DNA from: a virus
IMG/VR virus record: IMGVR_UViG_3300028025_000865
Coordinates: 1 to 25,682 of that record
Strand: one strand, 5' to 3'
DNA: 25,682 nucleotides
Below are positions 20,230-25,682 of the stretch, one piece after another. Each line of letters starts with the position of its first letter. Position 1 is the stretch's first letter. Under the pieces are notes generated by a model that saw nothing but the letters and a program-made list of their open reading frames with translations, was not told the origin of the DNA and did no database searches. The translations under genes were made by a program, and so were the position numbers.

Positions 20230-21072
20230 TTAAGATTCACGAGCAACAATAGACACAATACCTTCTGCGTCGATAGTAGTTGCGCCAGCAGAGAACATAG
20301 ATGCAACCAAGAAAGATGTTTTTTCTGGGATGTAATTGATTTCTGTTTTTGGAGCAATACCTTCGCCGTAGCCGATAGCATCTTTGTGGAACGCAAAACA
20401 TGTACGGTCTAATGAACCATCAATTGCCAAACCACCTTCTGTGCGGTCGCCAATAACATGGAATTTAAAACCTAAGAATGTATCTAGTTCACCGTTTACT
20501 AATGCTTTAACAGTATTGAAGTCAGAGCTAGTTACTGCTGTCTCTGCCAATAATGATTGTAAACCATTAGAGTGAATGATAATGCCACGGTCTGTAGGTG
20601 GAACGTTGTTTTTGTCCATCAAGCCTTTAGCTTGACGAAGTTTAGCTACGTTCATGTTTGTATCTGTACCACCAACGTCGTTACCAACGCTTAATGATGT
20701 GCCAGAAGCAGCCAAAGCATCAAGAATCAATTGGTCTTGACGACGGCCAATAGCATTACCTAATACTTGAACAAGCTCTGAACGCTCATCAAAGTTTACT
20801 TTAGCTTGAGAGAATATGTCGCTGTATTCAGCAGCAATCCAGTCAGCTAGTGTTAATGTAACGTTAGAAAAACCAACGTTTAATGGTGTTACATCTGTTT
20901 GACCAACACGAGGTGTAGCAACGCCACGACCTACTTTTGGGAATTTAACTGTAGAACCTTCTACTCCACGACGCTGACGTACAGCACCTACCAACATTGC
21001 TTTACCTTGGTATGCTTGTTTAACTTCTGCGTCAAAGAGGGTTACAAAAGCATTTGATAGACCAATACTCAT
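20230..21072 (-). CDS. Major capsid protein
   Basis: A 280-aa major head protein (T7 gp10A is 345 aa), HK97-fold family by context. Segments include MSIGLSNAFVTLFDAEVKQA, GSTVKFPKVGRG, TLTLADWIAAEYSDIFSQAK, RRQDQLILDALAASGTS and KAIGYGEG-like DAIGYGEGIAPKTEINYIPE near the end, typical of capsid proteins of T7-type marine and freshwater podoviruses. AGGAG is well placed before the ATG. It has its own candidate promoter and a hairpin-rich leader, and a strong terminator isolates it from the scaffold gene upstream, consistent with very high expression. Confidence 0.92.
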   Translation of the reverse strand: MSIGLSNAFVTLFDAEVKQAYQGKAMLVGAVRQRRGVEGSTVKFPKVGRGVATPRVGQTDVTPLNVGFSNVTLTLADWIAAEYSDIFSQAKVNFDERSELVQVLGNAIGRRQDQLILDALAASGTSLSVGNDVGGTDTNMNVAKLRQAKGLMDKNNVPPTDRGIIIHSNGLQSLLAETAVTSSDFNTVKALVNGELDTFLGFKFHVIGDRTEGGLAIDGSLDRTCFAFHKDAIGYGEGIAPKTEINYIPEKTSFLVASMFSAGATTIDAEGIVSIVARES

Positions 21073-21211
21073 TTTGTATCTCCTAATAACGAATTATAAA
21101 TAAAGTTTTGTGCTGTGGTGTGCCGCGAAGCGGGCCGTTGCTTGCTACTTACGGAAGCCAATCGTCAAGGTTACTTGAGTTCGGGGTCAATTTAATGATA
21201 TGCCCACGCTC
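21073..21211 (-). promoter_or_regulatory. Hairpin-rich leader of the capsid mRNA
   Basis: The - strand transcript ahead of the capsid ATG can form TCAAG-TAAC-CTTGA (21178-21165), CTT-CCGT-AAG (21157-21148) and CCGC-TTC-GCGG (21133-21123), followed by an AT-rich single-stranded stretch and AGGAG. The first and third are compact stems. No ORF of note is present. It could stabilise the capsid mRNA or be an RNase processing site. The rest of the 254-base gap holds the promoter and terminator. Confidence 0.45.
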
Positions 21212-21240
21212 TTTATATCACAGTCAATAAATAAATACAA
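21212..21240 (-). promoter_or_regulatory. Candidate sigma70 promoter for the capsid gene
   Basis: On the - strand, TTGTAT (21240-21235), a 17-base spacer and TATAAA (21217-21212) lie just downstream of the scaffold terminator and about 140 bases ahead of the capsid ATG. The -10 box is good (5 of 6), the -35 only fair (3 of 6). A second -35-like TTGACT lies inside the spacer. Since a terminator precedes it, some promoter is needed here. Confidence 0.5.
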
Positions 21241-21281
21241 TTGTTTTTTACATATTGATAAGAAATATTTATGATTAGGAC

Positions 21282-21309
21282 AAAAAAATACCCAACCGAA
21301 GCTGGGTAT
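21282..21309 (-). terminator. Strong intrinsic terminator with UUCG loop
   Basis: On the - strand, ATACCCAGC pairs with GTTGGGTAT in a 9-bp stem (one G-U) closed by a cUUCGg tetraloop, followed by TTTTTTTG. It starts 18 bases after the scaffold stop codon. The opposite strand has no T-run, so it works only for leftward transcription. Confidence 0.92.
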
Positions 21310-21326
21310 CGTTGCTACATTTGTAG

Positions 21327-22100
21327 TTAATTGAACGCTTGGTTAAACATTCTTTCAACTTTAGTGCGGTAAGCCGCATCTGTTTTATAACGTGGGTCAG
21401 CTACCATACCCATCAATTCGTCTTTAGATGGCGCACCATCGATAGGCATTGATTGTGTAGGAATACGACCTTCATAGGCTTCGCGTAGTTTAGTTAATGC
21501 TTGAATACCTTTTGCAGTACCGCCCATAAACTTAAATTCTTCAAAGTCATCTTTGCCCCAAATGCCTTTCTGAACTAGGCCGCCAGCCCACTCAGTCATG
21601 CCTTTAATGATAACGTCAGCATTAGGGCCTAACGCTTTCTTCTCGGCAGCAGCATCAAACTTAGCTTGCTGTTGCACAGAGCCAGCCTTCTCTATCACGC
21701 CACCAACTAGAGCATCAAGAGCAACTTGGCTTACACCATACTCTTTAGCCCAACCTGACACGTGTTGACGAACTGGGTCGTCTTCTGGGGTTTCGCCAAA
21801 TGCTGAGTAATCATAGTTACCATCTTCTGGTGCTTTATGTTTACCTTGGCTAATTTGTTTCCGTAAATCTGTCCAAGATTTTGCTATTGCCTCAAGGTCA
21901 GGCTCCGCATCGTCTTTTTTCCAAAAATTCTCAGGCCACCAATCTGGGCGCTCTAACGGTGAGTCATCTTCTGGTGCTTGTAGATGGCTTATTTCCGACT
22001 TATTTGTATCTACTGGCTCGTTACTTTCTAATGAAATATTATCCAATAAGCCTTCGGCAGGTTGTTCTCCGCCTTGGGGTTGGGTATTTTCTTCGGTCAT
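21327..22100 (-). CDS. Capsid assembly scaffolding protein
   Basis: A 257-aa acidic scaffold (T7 gp9 is 307 aa), needed for shell assembly and absent from the mature head. The first 50 residues are Gln/Glu/Asn-rich and disordered; RPDWWPENFWKKDDAEPDLE followed by AIAKSWTDLRKQI is a signature of podovirus scaffolds. A helical middle (QQQAKFDAAAEKKA) follows and a basic helix-rich C-terminus (PRYKTDAAYRTKVERMFNQA), which normally contacts the capsid protein. The ATG overlaps the preceding gene by 4 bases. It is the last gene before a strong terminator. Confidence 0.9.
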   Translation of the reverse strand: MTEENTQPQGGEQPAEGLLDNISLESNEPVDTNKSEISHLQAPEDDSPLERPDWWPENFWKKDDAEPDLEAIAKSWTDLRKQISQGKHKAPEDGNYDYSAFGETPEDDPVRQHVSGWAKEYGVSQVALDALVGGVIEKAGSVQQQAKFDAAAEKKALGPNADVIIKGMTEWAGGLVQKGIWGKDDFEEFKFMGGTAKGIQALTKLREAYEGRIPTQSMPIDGAPSKDELMGMVADPRYKTDAAYRTKVERMFNQAFN

Positions 22101-22372
22101 TTAAGTTCCTTTGCTTGTTTAATCCGTGCTTCTAAATCCCTAATGACGCTACATTGTCCTTCACGATAAAATGCAAAGCTAGGGTCAGCTCCCGGCACGG
22201 CGACAGGATGCTCTAATATTGTATTACGTAACCAATCCATTAACTTCTTACCGTCTTCGTTAGATGCAAGTACGCGATGACATAGCTTAGCCAAGTCTTC
22301 ACGCGCCTGCTCTACCTTGCGTATGTCTGTAGCTTGAAACTCAAGCCCTTCCCATCCATCAAGTGTTGCCAT
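22097..22372 (-). CDS. Small phage protein, Bbp19-like
   Basis: A 91-aa helical protein. LAKLCHRVLASNEDGKKLMD, then WLRNTIL, and a second part with FAFYREGQCSVIRDLEARIK resemble the small Bbp19-like proteins that many podoviruses encode between portal and capsid: a helix ending in a G-x-x-x-L-x-x-L motif, a gap, then a G(R/Q)-x-x-V-I-x-x-L helix. Function is unknown; the position suggests head assembly. Its start overlaps the previous stop by one base (TAATG) and its end overlaps the scaffold start (ATGA). Confidence 0.7.
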   Translation of the reverse strand: MATLDGWEGLEFQATDIRKVEQAREDLAKLCHRVLASNEDGKKLMDWLRNTILEHPVAVPGADPSFAFYREGQCSVIRDLEARIKQAKELK

Positions 22373-22695
22373 TACATGTCATCCTCTGGTTCTTTAAATG
22401 GAGACTTACCTTGTTGCATCCTCATATTGGCATGGTCAAACGCTTTATTAATAAGTGTTTTTGGCATCTTATCAAAAAATGATGGACTCTTAGGGTCAAC
22501 GCTTAATAAATAATTTAGCTCTTTTTTGTCTAACGTAGGAACCATTAATGGAATTTCCACCTCTTTGCCATCAATGCTTGCTCCAATACTAATTTCAGTA
22601 GAAACTGCATTAGGATTATCTATACGTTTCTGCTCACCAAGCCAGCCTGTATATTTTTTACCAACTCCATCATGTCTCATTCCATAATCAGCCAT
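22372..22695 (-). CDS. Conserved phage protein next to portal, unknown
   Basis: A 107-aa protein: MADYGMRHDGVGKKYTGWLG, TEISIGASIDGKEVEIPLMV, PTLDKKELNYLLS, INKAFDHANMRMQQGKSPF. The series E-I-P-x-x-V-P-T-L ... A-x-x-H-A-x-x-R-x-x-x-G-x-S-P-F is common to small proteins encoded beside portal or terminase genes in many podoviruses and siphoviruses. Its job is unknown. Both ends overlap neighbours by one base (TAATG), so portal, this and the next gene form one coupled unit. Confidence 0.75.
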   Translation of the reverse strand: MADYGMRHDGVGKKYTGWLGEQKRIDNPNAVSTEISIGASIDGKEVEIPLMVPTLDKKELNYLLSVDPKSPSFFDKMPKTLINKAFDHANMRMQQGKSPFKEPEDDM

Positions 22696-24272
22696 TACAT
22701 CGCCCCTTTCATTGCTTCACCTGCAACTTGCGCCGCCATCTCTGGGTTTTGCTGTGCAGCTTGTTGTGCCATTTGCATAGCCTCTTGCTTCATCATATCA
22801 CGCTCGGCTGGTGAGTTACGTACTGACTGAGGTATCGCCATCTTATCTGCAATCAAGTCTAGCAACATATCAGTTTTAAGTGCAAACTGACCTTCTGGCC
22901 CAGCTTGCTGTGTAATTTGCAAGTATTGCATAATGTTTTGCACATCATCCATATTCTGTGACATGGCTAGTGGTGAGATAGGAGTTACTTTAATCTCAAG
23001 GCCGTTTACTTTTAATGGCAAGTCAATGATGCCACGGTCATCCATAATCTGTAGTATCTTCTCTACAAGTGGAACCATCGTCTCATTAATCAAGCGACCA
23101 AAGGCAGAGCCTAGGTTTTGTGATAACTGTTTCATGCGCTCAATAACTTCTGTCGCAGAACGAGCAGACATGTTATCTGGTGGCAATGACTCATCTAGCA
23201 AGATAGACTTAATGTTCATACGCAAGTCGTTCATCACGATTTGAGATACGTTGAAGTCACCAGCGCGTGGTAGAGGCTTCAATGACTCTCCTTGTGGCCC
23301 ACCGTTACGAGCTACAGGAATAATCACACCCGGAGCGATTGTGACAGTATTAGGGTTAAGCACACCATCATCAGCCGCAGTATAAACACCAGCAATAGCC
23401 AATGACGCATTTTTAAGCACTAGCTCTAGCACTTTGTTCAATGTCTTAATGTCAGGCAATGCTGTGATTAATGGGCCACGACCATAGATTTCACCAGCTA
23501 CTTTCATGTAACGGCTCACAACCCAAGGGCTAAACTTCATACGACGGTAGACAATCTCGGACTTGCTTTCCTTGTGGATAACATGGTAGCAATAGTCACC
23601 GCGTTTAGCATCAAACACTGTAGCCTCAATCAACTCAATGTCTTCTGTAGGCTTCTGCTCAATCTTGCTTTTCAATGCGCCTTCAATCTTAGCGTCTTTC
23701 CATTGCTGTGGTATGGCTTCGCCTTTTAAACGCATACGACGGTATACGTTATCAACACGACCATTAGCACCTTCTTCAAATGCAACTAGGAACTGTGGCA
23801 CTGGTATAAAGTTAATAGGGCTAGTATCGTCACCGGGTTGCACCATCATTACTGACGTACCAACGCAAAGGTCTAGCAATGACTCGCCTACAGCAATGTC
23901 AAAGTTAGATTGCTTGATGGTAGCAAACATCTTCTCGGTATAAACGTCTAACGCACCTTGGGCTTCAGCCTTACGGTCAGCAGGTATATCAGTGCCAGCC
24001 TCAAGACGACACCACTTAGTTTGCGGTGGGAATATGCCAGACTGCATGCGGTTAGCAAAGCGTTGTGTAGAGTTAATAGCAGTAGCATCAAAGACGCGAT
24101 TCATCTTCTTAGCACCGCCTACCTTGCCATCGTAGAATCCGTCATACAGATTACGTTGTGGCAATGCAAACTCATAAGCCTCGTCATAAAGAGAGCGGAA
24201 CTCCTCTTTCTTAGTCAGAGCAATCTCGTGACGTTTTAAAATATCTTCTGGTTTTAATCTCATTTCAGCCAT
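22695..24272 (-). CDS. Portal protein (head-tail connector, gp8-like)
   Basis: A 525-aa portal (T7 gp8: 536 aa), the dodecameric ring at the head vertex through which DNA is packed and ejected. Matching segments are LKPEDILKRHEIALTKKEEF, YDEAYEFALPQRNLYD, FDATAINSTQRFANRMQSGI followed by FPPQTKWCRLEAG, YGRGPLITALPDIKTLNKVL, ARSATEVIERMKQLSQNLGS and AFGRLINE. The C-terminus is Gln/Ala/Met-rich (MAQQAAQQNPEMAAQVAGEA), as usual for this family. AGGAAA lies upstream of the ATG. Confidence 0.95.
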   Translation of the reverse strand: MAEMRLKPEDILKRHEIALTKKEEFRSLYDEAYEFALPQRNLYDGFYDGKVGGAKKMNRVFDATAINSTQRFANRMQSGIFPPQTKWCRLEAGTDIPADRKAEAQGALDVYTEKMFATIKQSNFDIAVGESLLDLCVGTSVMMVQPGDDTSPINFIPVPQFLVAFEEGANGRVDNVYRRMRLKGEAIPQQWKDAKIEGALKSKIEQKPTEDIELIEATVFDAKRGDYCYHVIHKESKSEIVYRRMKFSPWVVSRYMKVAGEIYGRGPLITALPDIKTLNKVLELVLKNASLAIAGVYTAADDGVLNPNTVTIAPGVIIPVARNGGPQGESLKPLPRAGDFNVSQIVMNDLRMNIKSILLDESLPPDNMSARSATEVIERMKQLSQNLGSAFGRLINETMVPLVEKILQIMDDRGIIDLPLKVNGLEIKVTPISPLAMSQNMDDVQNIMQYLQITQQAGPEGQFALKTDMLLDLIADKMAIPQSVRNSPAERDMMKQEAMQMAQQAAQQNPEMAAQVAGEAMKGAM

Positions 24273-24280
24273 ATTGTTTC

Positions 24281-24859
24281 CTATTCATACCAATCAATTA
24301 ATAAATTAGCCGCATGAGCTTGTGAATTTACATTTGTTAATCTAAATAAATAAGTAGTTAACGGCTTTAATACATATTCAAACGTGTAGTTTTGCGCGCC
24401 ACCACCCTGTTTATTTGCTGGAACAAACTCTGCAATCAACTCTGTGCCAGTAGTTGTAACGGTTGGGTCTAATACAGCAGCGCCAACACTTGTAGTTGCA
24501 AGATTACGATTGCGCCTAAGGATTGGTATTGATGTTCCGCCACTTGTTGTTGGTTCTTCATATACATAAAACTCTGCCTCTCCAGAACCGCCGTAAGAAA
24601 ACACGGCATGTGGAGTAACTCCAGCAGGAAACGCAATAGCTATATTAATACTAGAACCAGCAGGCAATCCAGCAACGTATGAATATTGTTTATAGCAATA
24701 GTAAGCTCTGCCTTCATGTAACCGCAAATGATTTACATCAATACCTGGGGCAGGCCTATCAGAACCAACTGTCTGTTGTGCGCCATCTTTGTCTGTATAG
24801 GTAGGCGATACAAACCTAGACTTGTTGCTTATAGATTCACGTTCAACTTGAATAGCCAT
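24281..24859 (-). CDS. Beta-rich virion protein, possible head-associated
   Basis: A 192-aa beta-rich protein: DVNHLRLHEGRAYYCYKQYS, AVFSYGGSGEAEFYVYEEPT, RRNRNLATTSVGAA, LKPLTTYLFRLTNVNSQAHA and a terminal IDWYE. I recognise the general pattern (HLRLHEG ... Y.YE..T ... NRN ... L.P.T.Y.fRLTN ... WYE) from uncharacterised virion proteins encoded near portal or capsid genes of tailed phages. It is likely a jelly-roll-like structural or decoration protein, but its place in the particle is not known. The ATG shares bases with the preceding stop (TAATG). It lies immediately upstream of the portal gene. Confidence 0.75.
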   Translation of the reverse strand: MAIQVERESISNKSRFVSPTYTDKDGAQQTVGSDRPAPGIDVNHLRLHEGRAYYCYKQYSYVAGLPAGSSINIAIAFPAGVTPHAVFSYGGSGEAEFYVYEEPTTSGGTSIPILRRNRNLATTSVGAAVLDPTVTTTGTELIAEFVPANKQGGGAQNYTFEYVLKPLTTYLFRLTNVNSQAHAANLLIDWYE

Positions 24860-25014
24860 TAGTCATCCATTTCTTCGTCTTCTGGCATATCTTCAATCAA
24901 AGACTTCTTCTTCTCTTTGCTTTGTTTTGCAAGCATCTGCATCACATACTTAGATAGTCGCTTATCTTTTTTTAAGTCTTCTGCTTCTAACTCTATGCTT
25001 ATCTCTACGTTCAT
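24859..25014 (-). CDS. 51-aa acidic helical protein
   Basis: A 51-residue protein (MNVEISIELEAEDLKKDKRL, a basic centre QSKEKKKS, and an acidic end MPEDEEMDD). Its ATG overlaps the previous stop (ATGA) and its stop overlaps the next ATG (TAATG), so it is translationally coupled on both sides. Charge is split into an acidic front, basic middle and acidic tail. I know no family. Position among head genes suggests a minor head or packaging accessory. Confidence 0.65.
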   Translation of the reverse strand: MNVEISIELEAEDLKKDKRLSKYVMQMLAKQSKEKKKSLIEDMPEDEEMDD

Positions 25015-25163
25015 TTGCGTTTTACTCCAGCTTCACTCATTGCTATGGCTACGGCTTGGTCATGGCTAGTTACTTTGTCGCCAGAACTAGATTTAAGTGT
25101 GCCAGCTTTATACTCACGCATAACTTTAGCCACTTTTTTTTGCATCTTAGATGTCTCTTTCAT
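25011..25163 (-). CDS. DUF6496-like small basic protein
   Basis: A 50-aa basic protein, KVMREYKAGTLKSSSGDKVT followed by AVAIAMSEAG and KRK. The pattern K-V-M-x-E-[FY]-K-x-G-x-L-[KR]-S-x-S-G-x-K-V-T ... QA-[IV]-A-I-A-[LM]-S-E-A-G is that of the DUF6496 family, found alone or as a tail in phage and bacterial proteins; its function is unknown. A run of G ahead of the ATG, made by the end of the preceding gene (TTAGGGGGC), acts as ribosome-binding site. Confidence 0.8.
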   Translation of the reverse strand: MKETSKMQKKVAKVMREYKAGTLKSSSGDKVTSHDQAVAIAMSEAGVKRK

Positions 25164-25164
25164 G

Positions 25165-25395
25165 CTAGCCCCCTAATGTAGTTGATGCTGATAGACCTTC
25201 TTGCGCGTTAAGCCTTTCTGATGACAACAACATACGAGAGCCACCACGAGTACGAGCAGTTTTTTTAGCCGCTAGTTCTTCTGCCATTGTTCTGCTTGAT
25301 GCTTCATTTGTAGCTTGTTGAGCAACAGAAGCCATGTCAGGCGTAGCTTTTACTTCAGCAATAGCAGGTTTACCGCCACCAATAACTTTGGTCAT
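25165..25395 (-). CDS. Small Gly/Ala-rich head-region protein, copy 2
   Basis: A 76-aa protein (MTKVIGGGKPAIAEVKATPD, then a helix, then AKKTARTRGGSRMLLSSERL and EGLSASTTLGG). It is a clear paralog of the 80-aa protein encoded just upstream: both share MTxxIGGG at the start and K-(R/T)-x-A-R-x-R-G-G-S-R-x-L-L-S-x-x-R-L-N-x-x-E-G-L-x-x-S-T-T-L-G at the end. Small proteins with this R-G-G-R/S-x-x-L-L-S ... T-L-G ending are common beside terminase and portal genes in podoviruses; a role in packaging or head completion is plausible but unproven. Confidence 0.75.
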   Translation of the reverse strand: MTKVIGGGKPAIAEVKATPDMASVAQQATNEASSRTMAEELAAKKTARTRGGSRMLLSSERLNAQEGLSASTTLGG

Positions 25396-25396
25396 A

Positions 25397-25639
25397 CTAT
25401 GCTCCTAACGTTGTTGATGGAGTTAAGCCTTCTTCAGGGTTTAACCTAGATTCTGACAATAACAAACGTGAACCACCACGCGCACGAGCTAAACGCTTAG
25501 AAGCAATCTGCTCACTAAGGTCGCGCTTCTCTTGTTCTGCCTGCACACGCATCTTTTCTGTGTCAGCTTGTGATTGTTTTAACTGCTCTTGAGCTGCCGC
25601 TGCCGCCGCGCCACCACCACCACCAATAATTGAAGTCAT
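25397..25639 (-). CDS. Small Gly/Ala-rich head-region protein, copy 1
   Basis: An 80-aa protein: MTSIIGGGGGAAAAAAQEQL, a charged coiled-coil-like helix (SQADTEKMRVQAEQEKRDLS), then RLARARGGSRLLLSESRLNP and EGLTPSTTLGA. It is the upstream member of a tandem paralog pair. The middle helix has diverged and is longer here. GGAGA lies upstream of the ATG. Its last codons (TTAGGAGCA, for LGA) contain the AGGAG that serves the next gene. Function unknown; see the paralog for the context. Confidence 0.75.
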   Translation of the reverse strand: MTSIIGGGGGAAAAAAQEQLKQSQADTEKMRVQAEQEKRDLSEQIASKRLARARGGSRLLLSESRLNPEEGLTPSTTLGA

Positions 25640-25641
25640 TT

Positions 25642-25682
25642 TTATCTCCGCACCATCAAATCATAATCAAGTTTATCGTCGC
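25642..25682 (-). CDS. C-terminus of upstream gene, cut by window edge
   Basis: In the frame ending at the TAA at 25644-25642 the last codons read DDKLDYDLMVRR, open to the window edge, and the stop is two bases before the next ATG. In other T7-type genomes the gene upstream of these small proteins is often the large terminase, but twelve residues are not enough to tell. Confidence 0.5.
   Translation of the reverse strand, partial: DDKLDYDLMVRR

Noticed and set aside
21210-21236. SP6/T7-like phage RNA polymerase promoter (ATTTATTGACTGTGATAT then AAAGAG on the - strand)
   Set aside because: There is partial resemblance to the SP6 consensus, but I found no second copy in other intergenic gaps and the gene layout is convergent. 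A sigma70 reading explains it better.
1-25682. CRISPR arrays, tRNA genes, insertion sequences, integrase or attachment sites
   Set aside because: I looked for regular spaced repeats, cloverleaf-like segments and transposase or integrase motifs on both strands and saw none. The only tandem repeats are those at 2679-2746 and in the fibre gene.

Overview
The window is a fragment of a short-tailed (podovirus-like), double-stranded DNA phage genome with moderate to low GC by eye. It has no host genes, rRNA or tRNA. The structural genes follow the T7-type order: portal, scaffold, capsid, two tail-tube proteins, internal virion proteins, then a fibre with a T7 gp17-like N-terminus. The window has two convergent blocks instead of T7's single direction, more like LUZ24-type phages. 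A GH24 endolysin, a holin-like protein and a membrane-anchored coiled-coil (i-spanin-like) protein point to a Gram-negative host. The habitat and host cannot be read from the sequence.

Left block (1-3116, + strand, probably early/middle genes): a YqaJ-type exonuclease, a small protein with a DIPF tail like the SSB C-terminal tip, and a gene-free 179-base segment with two adjacent hairpins whose loops are complementary, a possible pseudoknot and a 10-bp-arm palindrome. Then come a winged-helix-like regulator and a run of small genes, including Cys-rich and single-helix membrane proteins. A 34-bp tandem repeat and a candidate promoter/operator precede the last gene. The two blocks meet with interlocked stop codons (3113-3116).

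Right block (3113-25682, - strand, read right to left, late genes): the tail end of an upstream gene (25642), two paralogous small genes, a DUF6496-like gene, a 51-aa acidic protein, a beta-rich virion protein, the portal, two small conserved phage genes and the scaffold. A UUCG-capped terminator and a separate sigma70-like promoter with a hairpin-rich leader then isolate the major capsid gene. After the capsid and a small head protein there is a second, weaker terminator, at the position of T7 T-phi. Next are tail tube A and B, four internal/ejection proteins (up to 1070 aa), the fibre, and a string of fibre-tip proteins alternating with small tail-assembly-like proteins.

The block ends with membrane and lysis genes: a small multi-helix membrane protein, an anchored periplasmic protein, a secreted Cys-rich/Pro-rich protein that overlaps both neighbours out of frame, a spanin-like protein, a holin-like protein, an endolysin with an E-C-T triad, a metallophosphoesterase and a 61-aa protein. 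The most unusual parts are the structured RNA at 940-1022, the multi-frame overlap at 5367-6446 (including an out-of-frame 111-codon ORF with an ideal ribosome-binding site), the serial fibre-tip cassettes, and C-terminal codons that also form the next gene's ribosome-binding site.
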